This document shows positions 33,799 through 45,800 of a stretch of DNA of 64,000 bases, piece by piece. The translations under genes were made by a program, and so were the position numbers. Source of the stretch: Chaetoderma sp. LZ-2023a (lineage: Eukaryota > Mollusca > Caudofoveata > Chaetodermatida > Chaetodermatidae); contig CM067372.1 of assembly GCA_034401795.1 (NCBI GenBank), positions 14,173,070 through 14,237,069 of the forward strand. The letters are read 5' to 3'. A model generated the notes under the pieces. That model searched no databases. It worked only from the letters and a program-made list of their open reading frames with translations, and was not told the origin of the DNA. How positions within the stretch are numbered: the first letter of the stretch is position 1; the number at the start of each line of letters is the position of its first letter.

Positions 33799-34570
33799 TA
33801 TTCAACTAACGAAGTCAAACGTAACCATTAGTAAATTATTTGCCAACGAGAAAATCGGAGTAGTGTTGCAAACCTTCGGCGAGATGGTGGAAATTCATTG
33901 CGACGGACGACTGATGGACCGATGTATGGTGAGTAATGGTGTGTATGCATTGATGTCTGGAAAATGCGGGTATAGTGGGAGGGGCTGGCGATTCGAGCCT
34001 GTGGCGTCTTATAGTCGGACGTACACTCGAATAGGCCTAGCCATTGAAATGCCCCATTTGGATGTGTCTGGCGTTCTAAATCAATCCATGATAGTTGACC
34101 ATTTAAAGCTACAACCGTGGAACCATTTACAAAAGTCTAAGTACGTGCCGCTAGCACCGTTATCCATGATCGACCCAGTGATGGTCGATGGCATTGGGGT
34201 ACATTCTTTCGTATCATATTCAACGGGTTCCTTCGTAGTTGTGTTAGTAATTGTGCTTATATTATATAAATGTGGTGTGTTATCACGCATGTGGAATGCG
34301 CTTAAATGCAAGCCACGTGCGGCTCATAAATGCAAGCCACGTGCGGCCCATAGTAGTGAACCGCATATCATTGCACCAACTATTCAGACCCAGCAGCCCC
34401 GGAGACCTGCAGCTCTACCGGAGCCGCTGCGGATGGCAGCCGGGTCGTCGCCTAATGCTGACGCCAGGACTGAGATCGACCCGACGGCTGCCGAATGGAT
34501 AGAGATGGAGATGTACGTTGACGTGGTGGATCCTAACGTAAGCATAGACCGCTGGGAGGTATCACCATGA
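33799..34570 (+). pseudogene. env: Envelope glycoprotein, C-terminal part with membrane anchor
   Basis: It continues the ectodomain in a second frame (several Cys and N-x-S/T sites), then has a transmembrane segment SFVVVLVIVLILYKCG at about 34,226-34,275 and a cytoplasmic tail. The tail contains two tandem copies of KCKPRAAH (about 34,303-34,350), a 24-bp duplication. The last residues are acidic. The frame ends at 34,568-34,570. Confidence 0.82.
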
Positions 34571-35176
34571 CATTTTGGCACTAACTTTATATGTTTCCAC
34601 TGGAACAGTAATTGGTGAATATTGAATGTTGTAGCACGAACATTAGTATGGTGCCATGTTGGTACTGTATTATTTAATAGGAAAAATTCACATGATCTGT
34701 AATGATATTTGCACTGTAGGATTAAGGACTGACATTTATGGTGACGTCGTCACGATCAGATGACGTCATTAAAATAATTGATTGTGGTGTATTATATTAT
34801 TGTATTGCTTGATTGATCGTATTGTTTTCTTTGTTAGGTTATGCGTGGATCGAGGTTATCGACCACGGTTTAATGATGCTATTAATGTGTTTCCGGGGGC
34901 AGTCTTTTGCTACCCGGACATGTATGTTTGTATAATTATCAACCATACACTAACGAATACTACTAATGTATTTCCGAGCATTCCGCTACTCGGACAAGTA
35001 TTGGTGTATAGTATATTGACCTGTAATGTTAAGTTGTTGATGATTGGACGACTATCGGGTGGTATCCGTTCAGGCTGCTGGTATAGGTTTGGGCTGTTGA
35101 TAGTCCACAACGAGTTAGTTGACACTCTCTTAAGGCCTTAAGAGAGATGGTCAATTAACTTTGGTTAAGGGGCGTA
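34571..35176 (+). other. Non-coding 3' internal region of env-bearing element
   Basis: 600 bases without a convincing gene. Two related segments (AATGTGTTTCCGGG...CTACCCGGACA near 34,884-34,921; AATGTATTTCCGAG...CTACTCGGACAAG near 34,965-34,998) each pair within themselves as a small hairpin. The long palindrome at 35,108-35,162 follows, then AAGGGGCG, a weak polypurine tract just before the LTR. Confidence 0.6.
35108..35162 (+). repeat. Long palindrome upstream of the 3' LTR
   Basis: The core at 35,125-35,146 is a perfect 22-base palindrome (CTCTCTTAAGG followed by its exact complement). Outer arms AGTTAGTTGAC and GTCAATTAACT pair with one mismatch. The same structure, with changed outer bases, lies at 39,825-39,880 in the deleted relative, also next to its LTR. 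Confidence 0.85.
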
Positions 35177-36665
35177 TGTAGATATCGGATTGTCTTCTGG
35201 GGGGTCATGACCCCGGGGACATCTTATATTTGCAGTCCAAGACCACCAGCGAAGAATATGACAAGACCCCCAGCAAAGAATATGACTATATTTTTGAATA
35301 CCAGACGAGCTAGGGAACGGATAACACAATGAGCGAAAATGTATTAGCGCGAGCTAGTGTGTGCATCAAGTCGATGCAAAACTGACACGAAAATATAGCT
35401 GATACAATAAGTGAAATTGGAATATGAAATTGGAATAGAATAGACTAAGACTTAGGGCAGTGAGCTGATGGAATCTATCGGTGGTTGAAAGATGAAAGCT
35501 GTTGCTGCAGGTGCGGCATAACCTTTTATAGTATTCAGCAGAAGTTATGACCAATAGTTTTCTAAATATTCAAGCAAGAGCGTCGGTAGAATGCTACGCA
35601 CATAGTGTACGTAGCACAGACTGAATGACTCATAGAATGACGTGGTAAACGTGGCGACGACCGACTTACCATAAGGACCGTAATAAGGTGACCGGGTTTC
35701 TATATTTCTATAGAGGCGACCCACGACACCAGATACGACACCAGATGTTGGTGAATCAGATGTACCACATGGTCACTACGTCATGGCACCCTTCTGAAAT
35801 GCAGGCGTAGGCCTAATAAGCAAGGGGCTGGACGTGGGCATGATAGCATCTGGCGCCAAGTAGATTAGAAAACCAGACGAAAAGTTGACAGAAGACGTTA
35901 GTCAGAATAAGATATTAAGAAACGATTAGCAATGATTGTCGAAGCAATGTCCATCACTGTCAAGTTTGTGGGAGGTTATCGGATAGGATTCCATCACTTA
36001 ACTTGTTCGATGTTCTTTTCCTAAGAGAGAAACTCGGAGTTTGATTAGTCAGGATGACGTCACAATCAATGAGCATCGAATCAAACTCTGGAAAGAAGAA
36101 CCCAAACGAACATGGTAAAGAGCTCCAAAGAAGTATAAGATATGGACTTTAACTTTAATGGTTAGTCCGGTCCGCCTCGCACCTCGTACAAGTTCTTGAT
36201 GAACGTTTATTTTCAGAGAGCTAGTTGAATAGCATATCAGATCAGAGCGACTGAGAGTAATGCTATTCAGTTAGGAAAATATTGAATTAATTTCTTGGTC
36301 ATTATAAGATACGAAAATCGGTCACAGTAAAAGTGACTAACTTTGTAAGTTTACTGTATAGTTAAAGATGACAAATAAAAGCATCACCTTGTGAATTTAC
36401 TACAAGGCAAGAGTTTGTGTTCTCGCTAAAGTTACTCCGACATCTACGGAAGACAACCGTAGCTTACCATTATCTTTATAGAATAGTCAGATCAGGCCCG
36501 GGTACAAACGAAATATCGTTACTTTCATCTTCCAACGAGGCGAGCGTGTACCCATCACTTTCGTCGTCGGTAAGACTGGTTGTCGCAGCAACCACACATA
36601 CAGATCTTATCGAATACGTAAGCTAGTGTAGTCAGTTCGAGTTTAGGAGACACCAGAGATCTTCA
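35177..36665 (+). repeat. 3' LTR of env-bearing element
   Basis: Same length and ends as the 5' LTR. It is followed by ATAG, the target duplication, after which LINE sequence resumes. Confidence 0.95.
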
Positions 36666-36669
36666 ATAG

Positions 36670-38220
36670 GTCCAGATCTCTCAAAGAAAATCATATTTAC
36701 ATCAGGAATTAAATAGAGTAATTACCTCACAGATACTTCCGCTTAACAATCCTCTTCATTTTTTGCTTATCCTGTTAACAATGAAGAAATCTTCACTATA
36801 CTTAATTCACTTAATCCTGCGAAAAGTGCTGGTATAGATGGGTTTAAATGGAGCATATTTAAACACTGCATATTTGATTTACTAACTCAACCATATCTGC
36901 AATCAATCACTATTACAGGGCATATTTCCATCAAAACTAAAATCTGCATGTATCACTCCAATATATAAAGCAAAAGACTCGTCCAACTTCACAAATTACA
37001 GGCCTGTCTCAATACTTCCACTTTTCTCTAAATTAATGGAGTGATTAATGTATAATAGATTAATCAATTCCCTAGAAAAAAAAGGAAATTGTATATTCTT
37101 CACACTATGGATTCTGCCAAAAACACTCAACAATGCTCGCACTAGTTGAAATGACAGAAAAAAATAATTGAATCAATTGAAAAGAAAGAACCTATACTGG
37201 GCATCTTCTTGGACCTTTCACAAGCTTTTGATACTATCAATCACAATATATTATTAGGAAAACTTGCCTATTATAGAATTCGAGGATGTGCACTTGCCTG
37301 GTTTCAGAGTTAGTTAACTGCAAGAACACAATGCATGCAATTTAATGCAACCTGCTCTGAAACAGGAAATTAACCTGTGGTGTTCCTCCGGGGTCAATTT
37401 TTGGCCCTCTGCTGTTTTTGCTCTATATGAATGACTTGCCACAATTTGTCACTAATACTGTTTGCTGATGCCACCAAGGCCTTTTGCTCCAACAAAAACT
37501 TAGATATATTATACGAAAGGGTAAATAAAGAAATGGAAGAAGTTATTAATTGGTTCAAAGTAAACAAGCTATCAGTAAATGTCGATATAACAAACTACAT
37601 GCTATTTTCAAAGTCTAGACAATCAAGAAACAATAGTATTCCAAAAATCTATATTAATAAAAAAATAAATTGAAGAAGCTCCTTTTGCTAAATTCTTAGG
37701 AGTTTATTTAGACAGGAACCTGACCTGGGGCAAACAAATTGCGGTAGTCACAGCTAAAGTAGCAAGAGGCATGGGGGTCATTCAAAGACTAAAGCCATAG
37801 CTAACACAAGCCACTATTAAAACCCTGTATTCCACACTGATCCTTTCATACCTCACATACTGCAATGCCATCTGGACTAACACACAAAAAGCCAAATTAA
37901 CAAAAATACAAAGCATGCAGAAAAAATGCATTAAAATGTTCTCAAAACCAGCAAAGGGTCAAAACATCTTCAAAACACAAAAACTTCTTAGACTCACAGA
38001 CATAGGTAAGGCATGGATGATAAACATTGCCAAAGCCTTTCATCACAAAATCCTACCTAATTCTATAACTCACAGCTTTGCAAACAACATCGAAATCCAC
38101 ACATACAACACTAGGAACAAACATGATCGCCACATTAGATACACACGAACAGATACCAGGAAACGTAGAAATTCAGTTAGTGTCATCATAGCGTGGAATA
38201 AGATAGATAAACACACACGC
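36670..38220 (+). pseudogene. LINE ORF part 2: reverse transcriptase
   Basis: RT motifs in order, over several frames: LNPAKSAGIDGF, NYRPVSILPLFSKLME (about 36,990-37,040), LDLSQAFDTINHNILL (about 37,205-37,255), [21 protein letters not shown] (about 37,378-37,441), and FADATKAF at about 37,461-37,484, where the family has FADD, so a catalytic Asp is lost. The C-terminal region is 37,915-38,220 (QKKCIKMFSK, HTYNTRNKHD, AWNKID). It ends at 38,220 where the second LTR insertion begins, and resumes at 40,351. Confidence 0.88.
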
Positions 38221-39813
38221 TGATGATTTATGGATCTTCGGGGTTCTTTTTACTAAGCTGGTAGTCCCGCCTCGTCACCGGTAGCTGGATAGAGTTGCTG
38301 CGACAATGGCTATCGGTGGCAGAGAAGGCGAGCCCAGTCTGGCTCGCCTCATCGAAAAAGATGGTAGATGACGATATTTGTTGAAGACTGCTGGGCCTTA
38401 TCTGACGTTATGACTTCCAGGTAAGGATTGAAGGTTTCCTTCAATTCAAGACTAGATTCCTACTGACAAACTAACTGAACGACTGACTTACATATACATA
38501 AGTTAAATTGAATTTATTAAAACTGAACTTATTAATAATATACAAACTTGGCAAAGAGCAAAATCGCTCACAATCAGACTAGTACAAAACGTGTACGAAA
38601 CTAACAAGTAGCCTAAACTAAGTCGAAGTCTGACCAGAGCTTCAGAAAACCGAACATCAGCGAGATGTTCAGTGATTCACGATGGTGAGTTGAATAATTT
38701 CTAAGGCTGAAATCTCGCCTTATATACAAATCGATTCTCTGATAATCAAGTTCTATATCTATCCTAATATTTAGATCCTTCTCGAATCTGTTTGAATAAC
38801 TCTTCCAGGTACGTCATAAGCATGCTTTGATTGGACTGAACAATCGGTTCGCCAATCAACCCCTGCTTATCCCATCCTAGAATCGATGATCTAATAAATG
38901 TTGATCCTTTCAACCAATCAACGATCCCTTCCATCCTTTGCCTGGCACACAAACCTATTCTACATTACTCTTTACTACAGAGTTTGACTGACGCTGGTTG
39001 GTTATGACGTCATCCTAACCAATCATACTCTGTCCCATTCTTCCAGGGAGATAGTGCCTCACATAGACAAAGTGGTGGGTACCGGTTCTGATTTGATGTG
39101 ATCTGTCAGCTAACTAACAACATTATGGAATGTGTTGTTGTTGCATGCCATTGTATGAGTGACACATAGTTGATATACACATTTCAATTATGTTATTCAT
39201 TCCTACAGGACGCTACAATGTCCATGTCCTGTCCATTGCCTATTGATGGATAAGCCTCTAGGATGCTAGGGTGAATAGGCACATGAGCTGTATGATCTCA
39301 TTGCCAGGTGGTGTTGTTGCATTCTCATGTGAGAACCTAGATCGTCTACGTCATCAACTAAGTCCATCTGTCAAGTTCAGTTTCACTCATCCCAACACTG
39401 ATTACTATACATTGAGTATTTTCTAAACTATCGTTCCCAACAACTGCTTAATATTATAAAAGTGTGTGCCGACTGAACAGTAACAACGTTCATTCAAACT
39501 ATTTCCAAATACACATCAACTCAGAACCATAGACTCTTTTCCATCAATTCACTTATTTCAAATATCATTCTACAACTTTGTCCATCTAGTTTCATTGTAC
39601 TATATCTAGCACCCCAGCCATTTATCAGAAATGTAGATGGCCATTTATAAACAATATCACCATCTACTACGAATACATATATCATTAAAATAATATGTCA
39701 TCTGGACCTTTAGCTCACCTGGTATTTTCAAAACATAATTTCTTTGGGACTTACTCGAAAATATAAGACGTCTGATGGGGTCATGACTCCCACAAGACAA
39801 TCCCATATTTACA
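38221..39813 (-). repeat. 3' LTR of the deleted element
   Basis: 1,593 bp. The - strand start is TGTAAATATGGG and the end is AAATCATCA, like AAATCTTCA in the intact element. A CRE-type TGACGTCA lies near 39,005-39,012 between GGTTGGTTA and TAACCAA arms, TATATAAG is at about 38,727-38,735, and AATAAA near 38,517, all on the - strand. These suggest a usable promoter and polyadenylation site. Confidence 0.75.
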
Positions 39814-40346
39814 CATGCCCACCAACCAAAGTTAATTAACCGTCTCTTAAGGCCTTAAGAGAGCGTTAACTAACTCGTTGTACACTACCTACAACCAAAA
39901 CCACACTATACCAGGGCCATCCAGATAAAAAAAAAGAGCTAAAATAGACGGTAAACAATACTACAGTAAATCATCAAAACAGTAATTACAGCAACAGAAC
40001 AAAACAGTAATGCGATTAGATAATACGATAAATAATACAATAATCAAAATAAAATAATCGAAACAAACAGTACAATCATCAATTCAAATGGAATAAAAAC
40101 AGTTAAATAAAATAGTCAATGAAGTAAATAAAGTCTATATATCTTCCTACTCCACTGACAGTTGGACAATATAAACAATATAAACAATATCACCATCTAC
40201 TACAAATACATATATCATTAAAATAATATGTCATCTGGACCTTTAGCTCACCTGGTATTTTCAAAACATAATTTCTTTGGGACTTACTAAAAAATATAAG
40301 ACGTCCGACTGGGTCATGACTCCCACAAGACAATCCCATATTTACA
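38221..40346 (-). mobile_element. Internally deleted relative of the env-bearing LTR element
   Basis: On the - strand: a fragment of 5' LTR (40,346 to about 40,175), then the non-coding 3' internal end with the conserved palindrome (39,843-39,862), then a full 3' LTR (39,813-38,221). Both LTR starts read TGTAAATATGGGATTGTC, related to TGTAGATATCGGATTGTC in the intact element. ACGC occurs at 38,217-38,220 and 40,347-40,350 as target duplication. All coding sequence is gone. Confidence 0.85.
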
Positions 40347-40516
40347 ACGCGAAAAAATACTAGCACTAAAATTATACAAAGACATGACTAAAACTAGCAT
40401 ACTCAATACATACTAGATCTAGAAAACACACTAAACAACTATCATTACATAATGACATGATAACTAAGATCACACACTTCCTGTATTATTGCCATAGCTA
40501 CTATTATAATAACCAC

Positions 40517-40837
<321 letters not shown>

Positions 40838-41638
40838 AGAGAGATTAACAACGATCAAGATGCTGCCGCCTTACAAGAAGATTTGGACGCACTTTGCGAG
40901 TGGACAGAGACATGGTTATTGCGTTTCCACCCAGATAAGTGTAAAGTTCTCGAAGTGGGAATCAGAAATACTAAGTTAGACAAAAGATACACCCTATATA
41001 ACACCAAGGGTGATGCAGTATACCTGGAAACTGTCGATAGTGAAAAGGACATTGGGATAATTGTTGACAGACAACTGAGCTTTAGAAAGCATATACAAAC
41101 AAAGGTGAACAAGGCCATAGGAATTATGGCGGCTATTCGCAGAACATTTACCTACTTGGATGAGGATAGTTTCACATTACTTTATAAGGCACTTGTGAGA
41201 TCTCAAGTTGAACAAGCAGCGAGTGTGTGGTCACCATATAAGAAGAGTGACATAGCAACTGTAGATAAGGTTCAGAGAAGGGCCACAAAGTGTGTACCAT
41301 CACTAAGAGAGTTGAGCTACACAGAGAGACTGAAGAGGCTACAACTACCAACCCTAAAGTACAGATGGCTTCGAGGGGACATCATTGAAACATACAAGAT
41401 AATGAATGGGATTTATAACAGACGCGTTACTGAAAATTTCTTCACACACAACAGTGCGGACACAAAAGGGCACAATTATAAAATTTATAAGAACCACAAT
41501 TGACTCGACATTAGGAAGTACTCATTCGTGGACCATGTCATCGATATATGGAATAATCTTCCTTACGATGTGGTAAATGCACCAAGCCTAAAGCGTTTGA
41601 AGGTAGACTTGATCGGTACTGGAAAGATCAGGAAATGA
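40838..41638 (+). pseudogene. LINE RT C-terminal (thumb) region
   Basis: The region begins just after the active site: DLDALCEWTETWLLRFHPDKCKVL, SEKDIGIIVDRQLSFRKHI, AIRRTFTYLDED, LLYKALVRSQVEQAASVWSPY, VQRRATKCVPSL, YTERLKRLQLPTLKYR, DIIETYKIMNGIY. After a stop at 41,501-41,503 it continues with FVDHVIDIWNNLPYDVV (WNxLP motif). The long Leu run that appears in front of it comes from the (ACT)n array and is not part of the protein. Confidence 0.9.
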
Positions 41639-42008
41639 AATATGACTTCAATGCAGATTACAATTTCTAATCAAGAGCAAGAGCAAGATGACATGTAGAT
41701 TGAGTATTCAAAGCTGTGGAAGGATTGGGTGTGGTACATTTTGTAAGCCATGCCAATCATTCAATTCAATTATTGTATTTAATTTGAAATGTATTGTAAT
41801 AGGCGACAATTAATTGAATGTAATGTAGATACTGCTGCTGGACCAAGTGGATTGGGCATGAAATCACGCCAGTCCACATTGGGATAGCGTAGTGGTAAGG
41901 ATTGGGCGTGTTACCTGTGCCAGCCTATCTTTAATAGTTGTGTATATTTTTAATAAAAGGAGCCTAATGTAATCAAGGTTTTTCAAGTTTTAAGATAAAT
42001 GTCTATAT

Positions 42009-42164
42009 AATATCATTAAGTAGTTCAGATTCTGGAATGTTTTTATGTTGGCATGCCTCTAACTATTTCCTTGTCTATATACACATATACACAATTATAC
42101 ACACACATCTCACCTTTAATTAAAAAATATGTGACTACATTATGTAGATTATATACACACACGC

Positions 42165-42227
<63 letters not shown>

Positions 42228-42376
42228 TGTATATAATCTGCATAATGTAGTCACATATTTTTTAAATAAAGGTGAGATTTGTATGCATAATTGTATATAT
42301 GTGTATATAGATAAGGAAATAGTTAGAGGAATGCTAACATAAAAACATTCTGGAATCTGAACTACTTAATGATATT
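42009..42376. repeat. Fold-back element with (GTGC)n centre
   Basis: Arms of about 155 bases (42,009-42,160 and 42,225-42,376) are inverted copies at over 90% identity, starting AATATCATTAAGTAG. The centre is a (CGTG)n run of about 65 bases. It looks like a hairpin-type MITE. No clear target duplication is seen. Confidence 0.9.
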
Positions 42377-42632
42377 TTAAAATAATTTTACAAATATCAG
42401 ACACAATCCAGGAGCAGAACATAAAGGCATGTATACCTACGTTCTGACATCTACTTAACTTAACTTAGCTAAATCTCACATTCTATGTTAAGCTGTGTGT
42501 GTAATTGTATATGTATGTTTAATGTTAGGTGCCCGCCACCACTATAGGCAATGCCTTCGGCGGACAACTTGTATTGAAAATATGTAAATTGGTATCCAAG
42601 AAGCAAATAAATAATATTGAATCTTGAATCTG

Positions 42633-42855
42633 CTCTTGTAATCGCCGGTGATGAATCTTGCTCCTTGTCTTTGAGTTATGGCGATATGGGTCCCAGATTC
42701 ATGGGATTCTTTACAGGAAATGTTTTTGAAATACTCTCTTATTAAGTTATCCAAAGTCGTCTGCGCAAATTATTTAGACGAATATTAATACCGGTCTGCG
42801 ATCCTTATTTTCGAGTTCGGAATCCGCACAGGTTTCTAAAATGTAATTCCATTTC
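42633..42855 (+). promoter_or_regulatory. Putative RPL18 promoter region
   Basis: This is the only sequence between the LINE end and the leader of RPL18. No TATA box at the usual distance is obvious, as is common for ribosomal protein genes. It is followed by a pyrimidine tract, TTTCCTTTTCCG, expected at the start of TOP mRNAs. Confidence 0.55.
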
Positions 42856-42878
42856 CTTTTCCGTTTACAACCAAGATG
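42856..42878 (+). CDS. RPL18: RPL18 exon 1 (leader and start codon)
   Basis: A CCTTTTCCG pyrimidine start typical of 5'-TOP mRNAs, a short leader, then CCAAG ATG with the start codon at 42,876-42,878 immediately followed by the donor GTAAAA. The 5' end is estimated. Intron 1 is 105 bases. Confidence 0.85.
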
Positions 42879-45800
42879 GTAAAATACAGTGTCTTAATTT
42901 AAATTAGCCTACTGTTCTGAATCCTAATGTTATCCTGCCAATCCTACATGTGATCTACTTAAAACATTACTTATATTTTACAGGGTATCGACATCAGCCA
43001 TCGGTACAAAAGAAAGGTTGTCCGCCGAGAACCAAAGAGTGCGGATATATATCTTCGACTGCTTGTCAAAGTATGTAAATAAATCCCCCAGCCACACCAG
43101 AGACCCTCAAATATGAAAATAGGCGTTGCCTATAAGCGAATGCACACACCATTTATTGCTTTAATAAATAGGACGAATTTGTAAGGGTCGAAATGACCTA
43201 AATACATTCCCACGTATAGTACATTTGAAGCTATTTTAATCGTGCTTTGCGGGCATTCTGATAGTCACAGTGATAAATACAGTCCCCGATATTCACAACA
43301 ATGCGTATGTAAGTGATATCTGCCAGTATTCTTGCATCTTTTACCGGGGCCTACACCATTAAATAGGAATAGCTGTCATTGACTCATTCCATAACCAAAC
43401 TGTACCGGTCAATCCATACCTAACGTTACCTAGCCTATTGGAGAATCCATACCCTAGTTTTAGGCAATCCATACCCTAAATCTGGATATTCCATACCTGA
43501 CTAATTGGATATTCTGTACCATCGTAACGGTTTAATCCGTGCCATAGTGTTCTGAACCTAATTGAATGTCAGCAATGTCCTCCCATCCAATTATGTTGGA
43601 AATGTGTTACGTTATTTCTGATATGTATTGTAGGTCGAATTGTTGTTAAATCGCTCAAAATCAATGAATAGCTAATTCATAGTCTTGTCAATTATACCAG
43701 TTTCTGATTTTGCAAATTGCCAGTTTCGTGATAATTTTCTTTGTGAATATTGAATATTATCTAATATATAGGTAATGGATTCGCCTCTAACCTATTGGAT
43801 AATCCGTACCCACCCATTGGATATTCCGTTCCGGGTACGGAATAGCCAATAGATGGGTACGGAATATCCAATATGTTAGGTACGGATTCTCCAAAAATTA
43901 AGGTACGGATTAACCAATATCAAGGTACGGAATGTCAAAAAATAGGGTACGGAATAACGGGTATGGATTTGCTAGGTTACGGATTGACTACTTAAATAGT
44001 TGTACCAGTCTAATGACGTTAATATAAAAATAGGCGTTTATTGCACAGGCATTTGAAGTTTACCCTCCTATTTTATATTATTAGCATATTTCATATTACT
44101 ACTATATTATAATAAACAAGGTGGTCAACGAAGATCACGGAAATACAGTACGCGTTAACAAAAACCAAAAACTTAGTTCTAAGCCTCTGCAGGATGATGG
44201 CAGCGTATTGTGTCCATTATATCTGTCTAACACATTGATGCTGGTTTTGCATCGCTGCTATGAATTTTTTTAACTTTACGAATATTCGAAGCGAATCGTA
44301 AATGTTCCAGAAACCATTGAGGAAACACTGGCCCAGTCATGCTCCGCAGCAAATTATATTAATCATGTTTATCCAGACATAAGATACAAAAAACGTGAAT
44401 TAATCCATGCCAATAAGTAAATACATGAATGCACATTCCGTCCTCATGTGAAATACATAATAGCGGGCCGTAAATTTCATGTTACAACATTAAATACAAT
44501 TTTGACATGCACAATTGACAACTACCGACGTTCCATGGGCAAAGGTGTGAAAATAATACGAGACAGTGAATGATACCTCGTATTGCGTTTATATACGCAT
44601 AAATCTGAATAGACATCGCTTATACCTGGTGTGCTTGATGCTATTTAATCTTTAGCTTATGCCATGACGTCCGTCCGTCCATCCGCCTGTCAAATAGTTG
44701 CTTCTTAACGGTTTAACCCATTTCAATCAATTATAACTAAGGCAGCAATGACTTTCAGTCAAATTATCTTCTAAATCAACTCCAGCTCACCCTTTCTCCT
44801 TCGATCAATACGTACCATTATATTACTCTTGATAATACAAGCTAGCTTGCTAGCTGCTCTAGGAATCTAGATTTAGAAAGCTTTACCGGCTCCTGGAACC
44901 GGGTACCTGATTCCCAACAACGGTACCCGTTTGCCAGTGAGGCTCATTCTTGTTTTACATAGCAACAAGAGCATACATGCTTTTTGCATTTGAAGATCTT
45001 TAGATTTTCTTAGTTTTTTTAAGTGTTTTCTGTACCTATTTGTTCGCTTCAAGGATTTTGGCTTTATCATGTTATTTTGTCTAGCATATATGGAGACTTA
45101 GGTCTCTAGAACTTTGTCTGTGTCGCATGTTCCAACTTCTGACCCGAATCTGGGACGTGTGGTGACAATGAAATATGGCAGATAGATTGCCTTCTTAACA
45201 GCGATCAGATGTAATATGAAATGGGGTGTTGGCTGTACGGTGTTTGAACACAAAAATTGGCTGACGTCGTTCTCCGTATTATCCGAGTGGGTGACGTCAC
45301 ACCCGTGTTGTTTCTCTGATTTTTATGGTGAAGAAAATGTTTCATGTATTTGCACATCTTCTTCTGGGTGCTGCATACTTTTTGTACCAGAAAACTGCAA
45401 TTATGTCAAGTTTTGTGCGGGTAATCACGATCTGTTTGCATTGATTGGTGGTTTCAAAATTCATGATTTAAGATGTGTGCTCTGCGGTTTTACTGTGGTC
45501 TACAGCAGTTTGTTAAAATCATTTTGTTGTTTTCTTCACGTATCGTTTTGGCCTTCATTTAAGAGTATAATTTGAAATTAATTATTAAATATACTGCGAA
45601 TGCTATGCGATATGGTTCCTGGTCCCGTTTTATACATCCGTTATGATCAGTATATGGGTGTATTGATGTCCGCTATCGTTCTTGTCGCCTGCTTAAGCGA
45701 TCTTGGTTGTAACATTGCAGGTTTGGGGTGCTGATGGGTTAACAATTAATTTATGGTCAAAATATTCGAAAACTATTTGTCTGCCTTCCATTCCTGTTTC

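Larger units (their letters stand above)
26709..36665 (+). mobile_element. Full-length env-bearing LTR retroelement (Gypsy/errantivirus-like), 9,957 bp
   Basis: Two 1,489-bp LTRs (26,709-28,197; 35,177-36,665) start TGTAGATATCGG and end ATCTTCA. I count about a dozen differences between them, so they are roughly 99% identical and the insertion is recent. It is flanked by ATAG at 26,705-26,708 and 36,666-36,669. The internal order is PBS, gag, protease, RT, RNase H, integrase, pol C-terminal extension and envelope. It is inserted into the LINE. Gag lacks a capsid, and pol and env carry several frame breaks, so this copy is not autonomous as read. Confidence 0.95.
24960..40450 (+). mobile_element. 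LINE with PHD-like finger, AP endonuclease and RT, split by two LTR insertions
   Basis: The LINE is present as 24,960-26,708, 36,670-38,220 and 40,351 to about 40,450. Its protein order is continuous across both insertions: zinc finger and endonuclease before the first, RT between them, and the last C-terminal residues (REKILALKLYKDMT) after the second. Each insertion is flanked by a 4-bp duplication of LINE sequence (ATAG; ACGC). The copy also has its own stops and frameshifts. Motifs suggest the CR1/Jockey group. Confidence 0.88.
40838..42632 (+). mobile_element. CR1-like LINE 3' end with TTGAATC tail
   Basis: A 5'-truncated LINE: the RT C-terminal half to about 41,638, then a 3' untranslated region ending in ATTGAATCTTGAATC at about 42,616-42,630, a short tandem tail typical of CR1/L2-type elements. 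A fold-back element (42,009-42,376) sits within its 3' part. Its end is about 220 bases upstream of the RPL18 transcription start. Confidence 0.85.

Noticed and set aside
45216-45575. 119-codon Cys-rich frame as a host gene in intron 2
   Set aside because: No recognisable domain or splice context. It sits next to the 5' side of the DIRS element and may belong to it.
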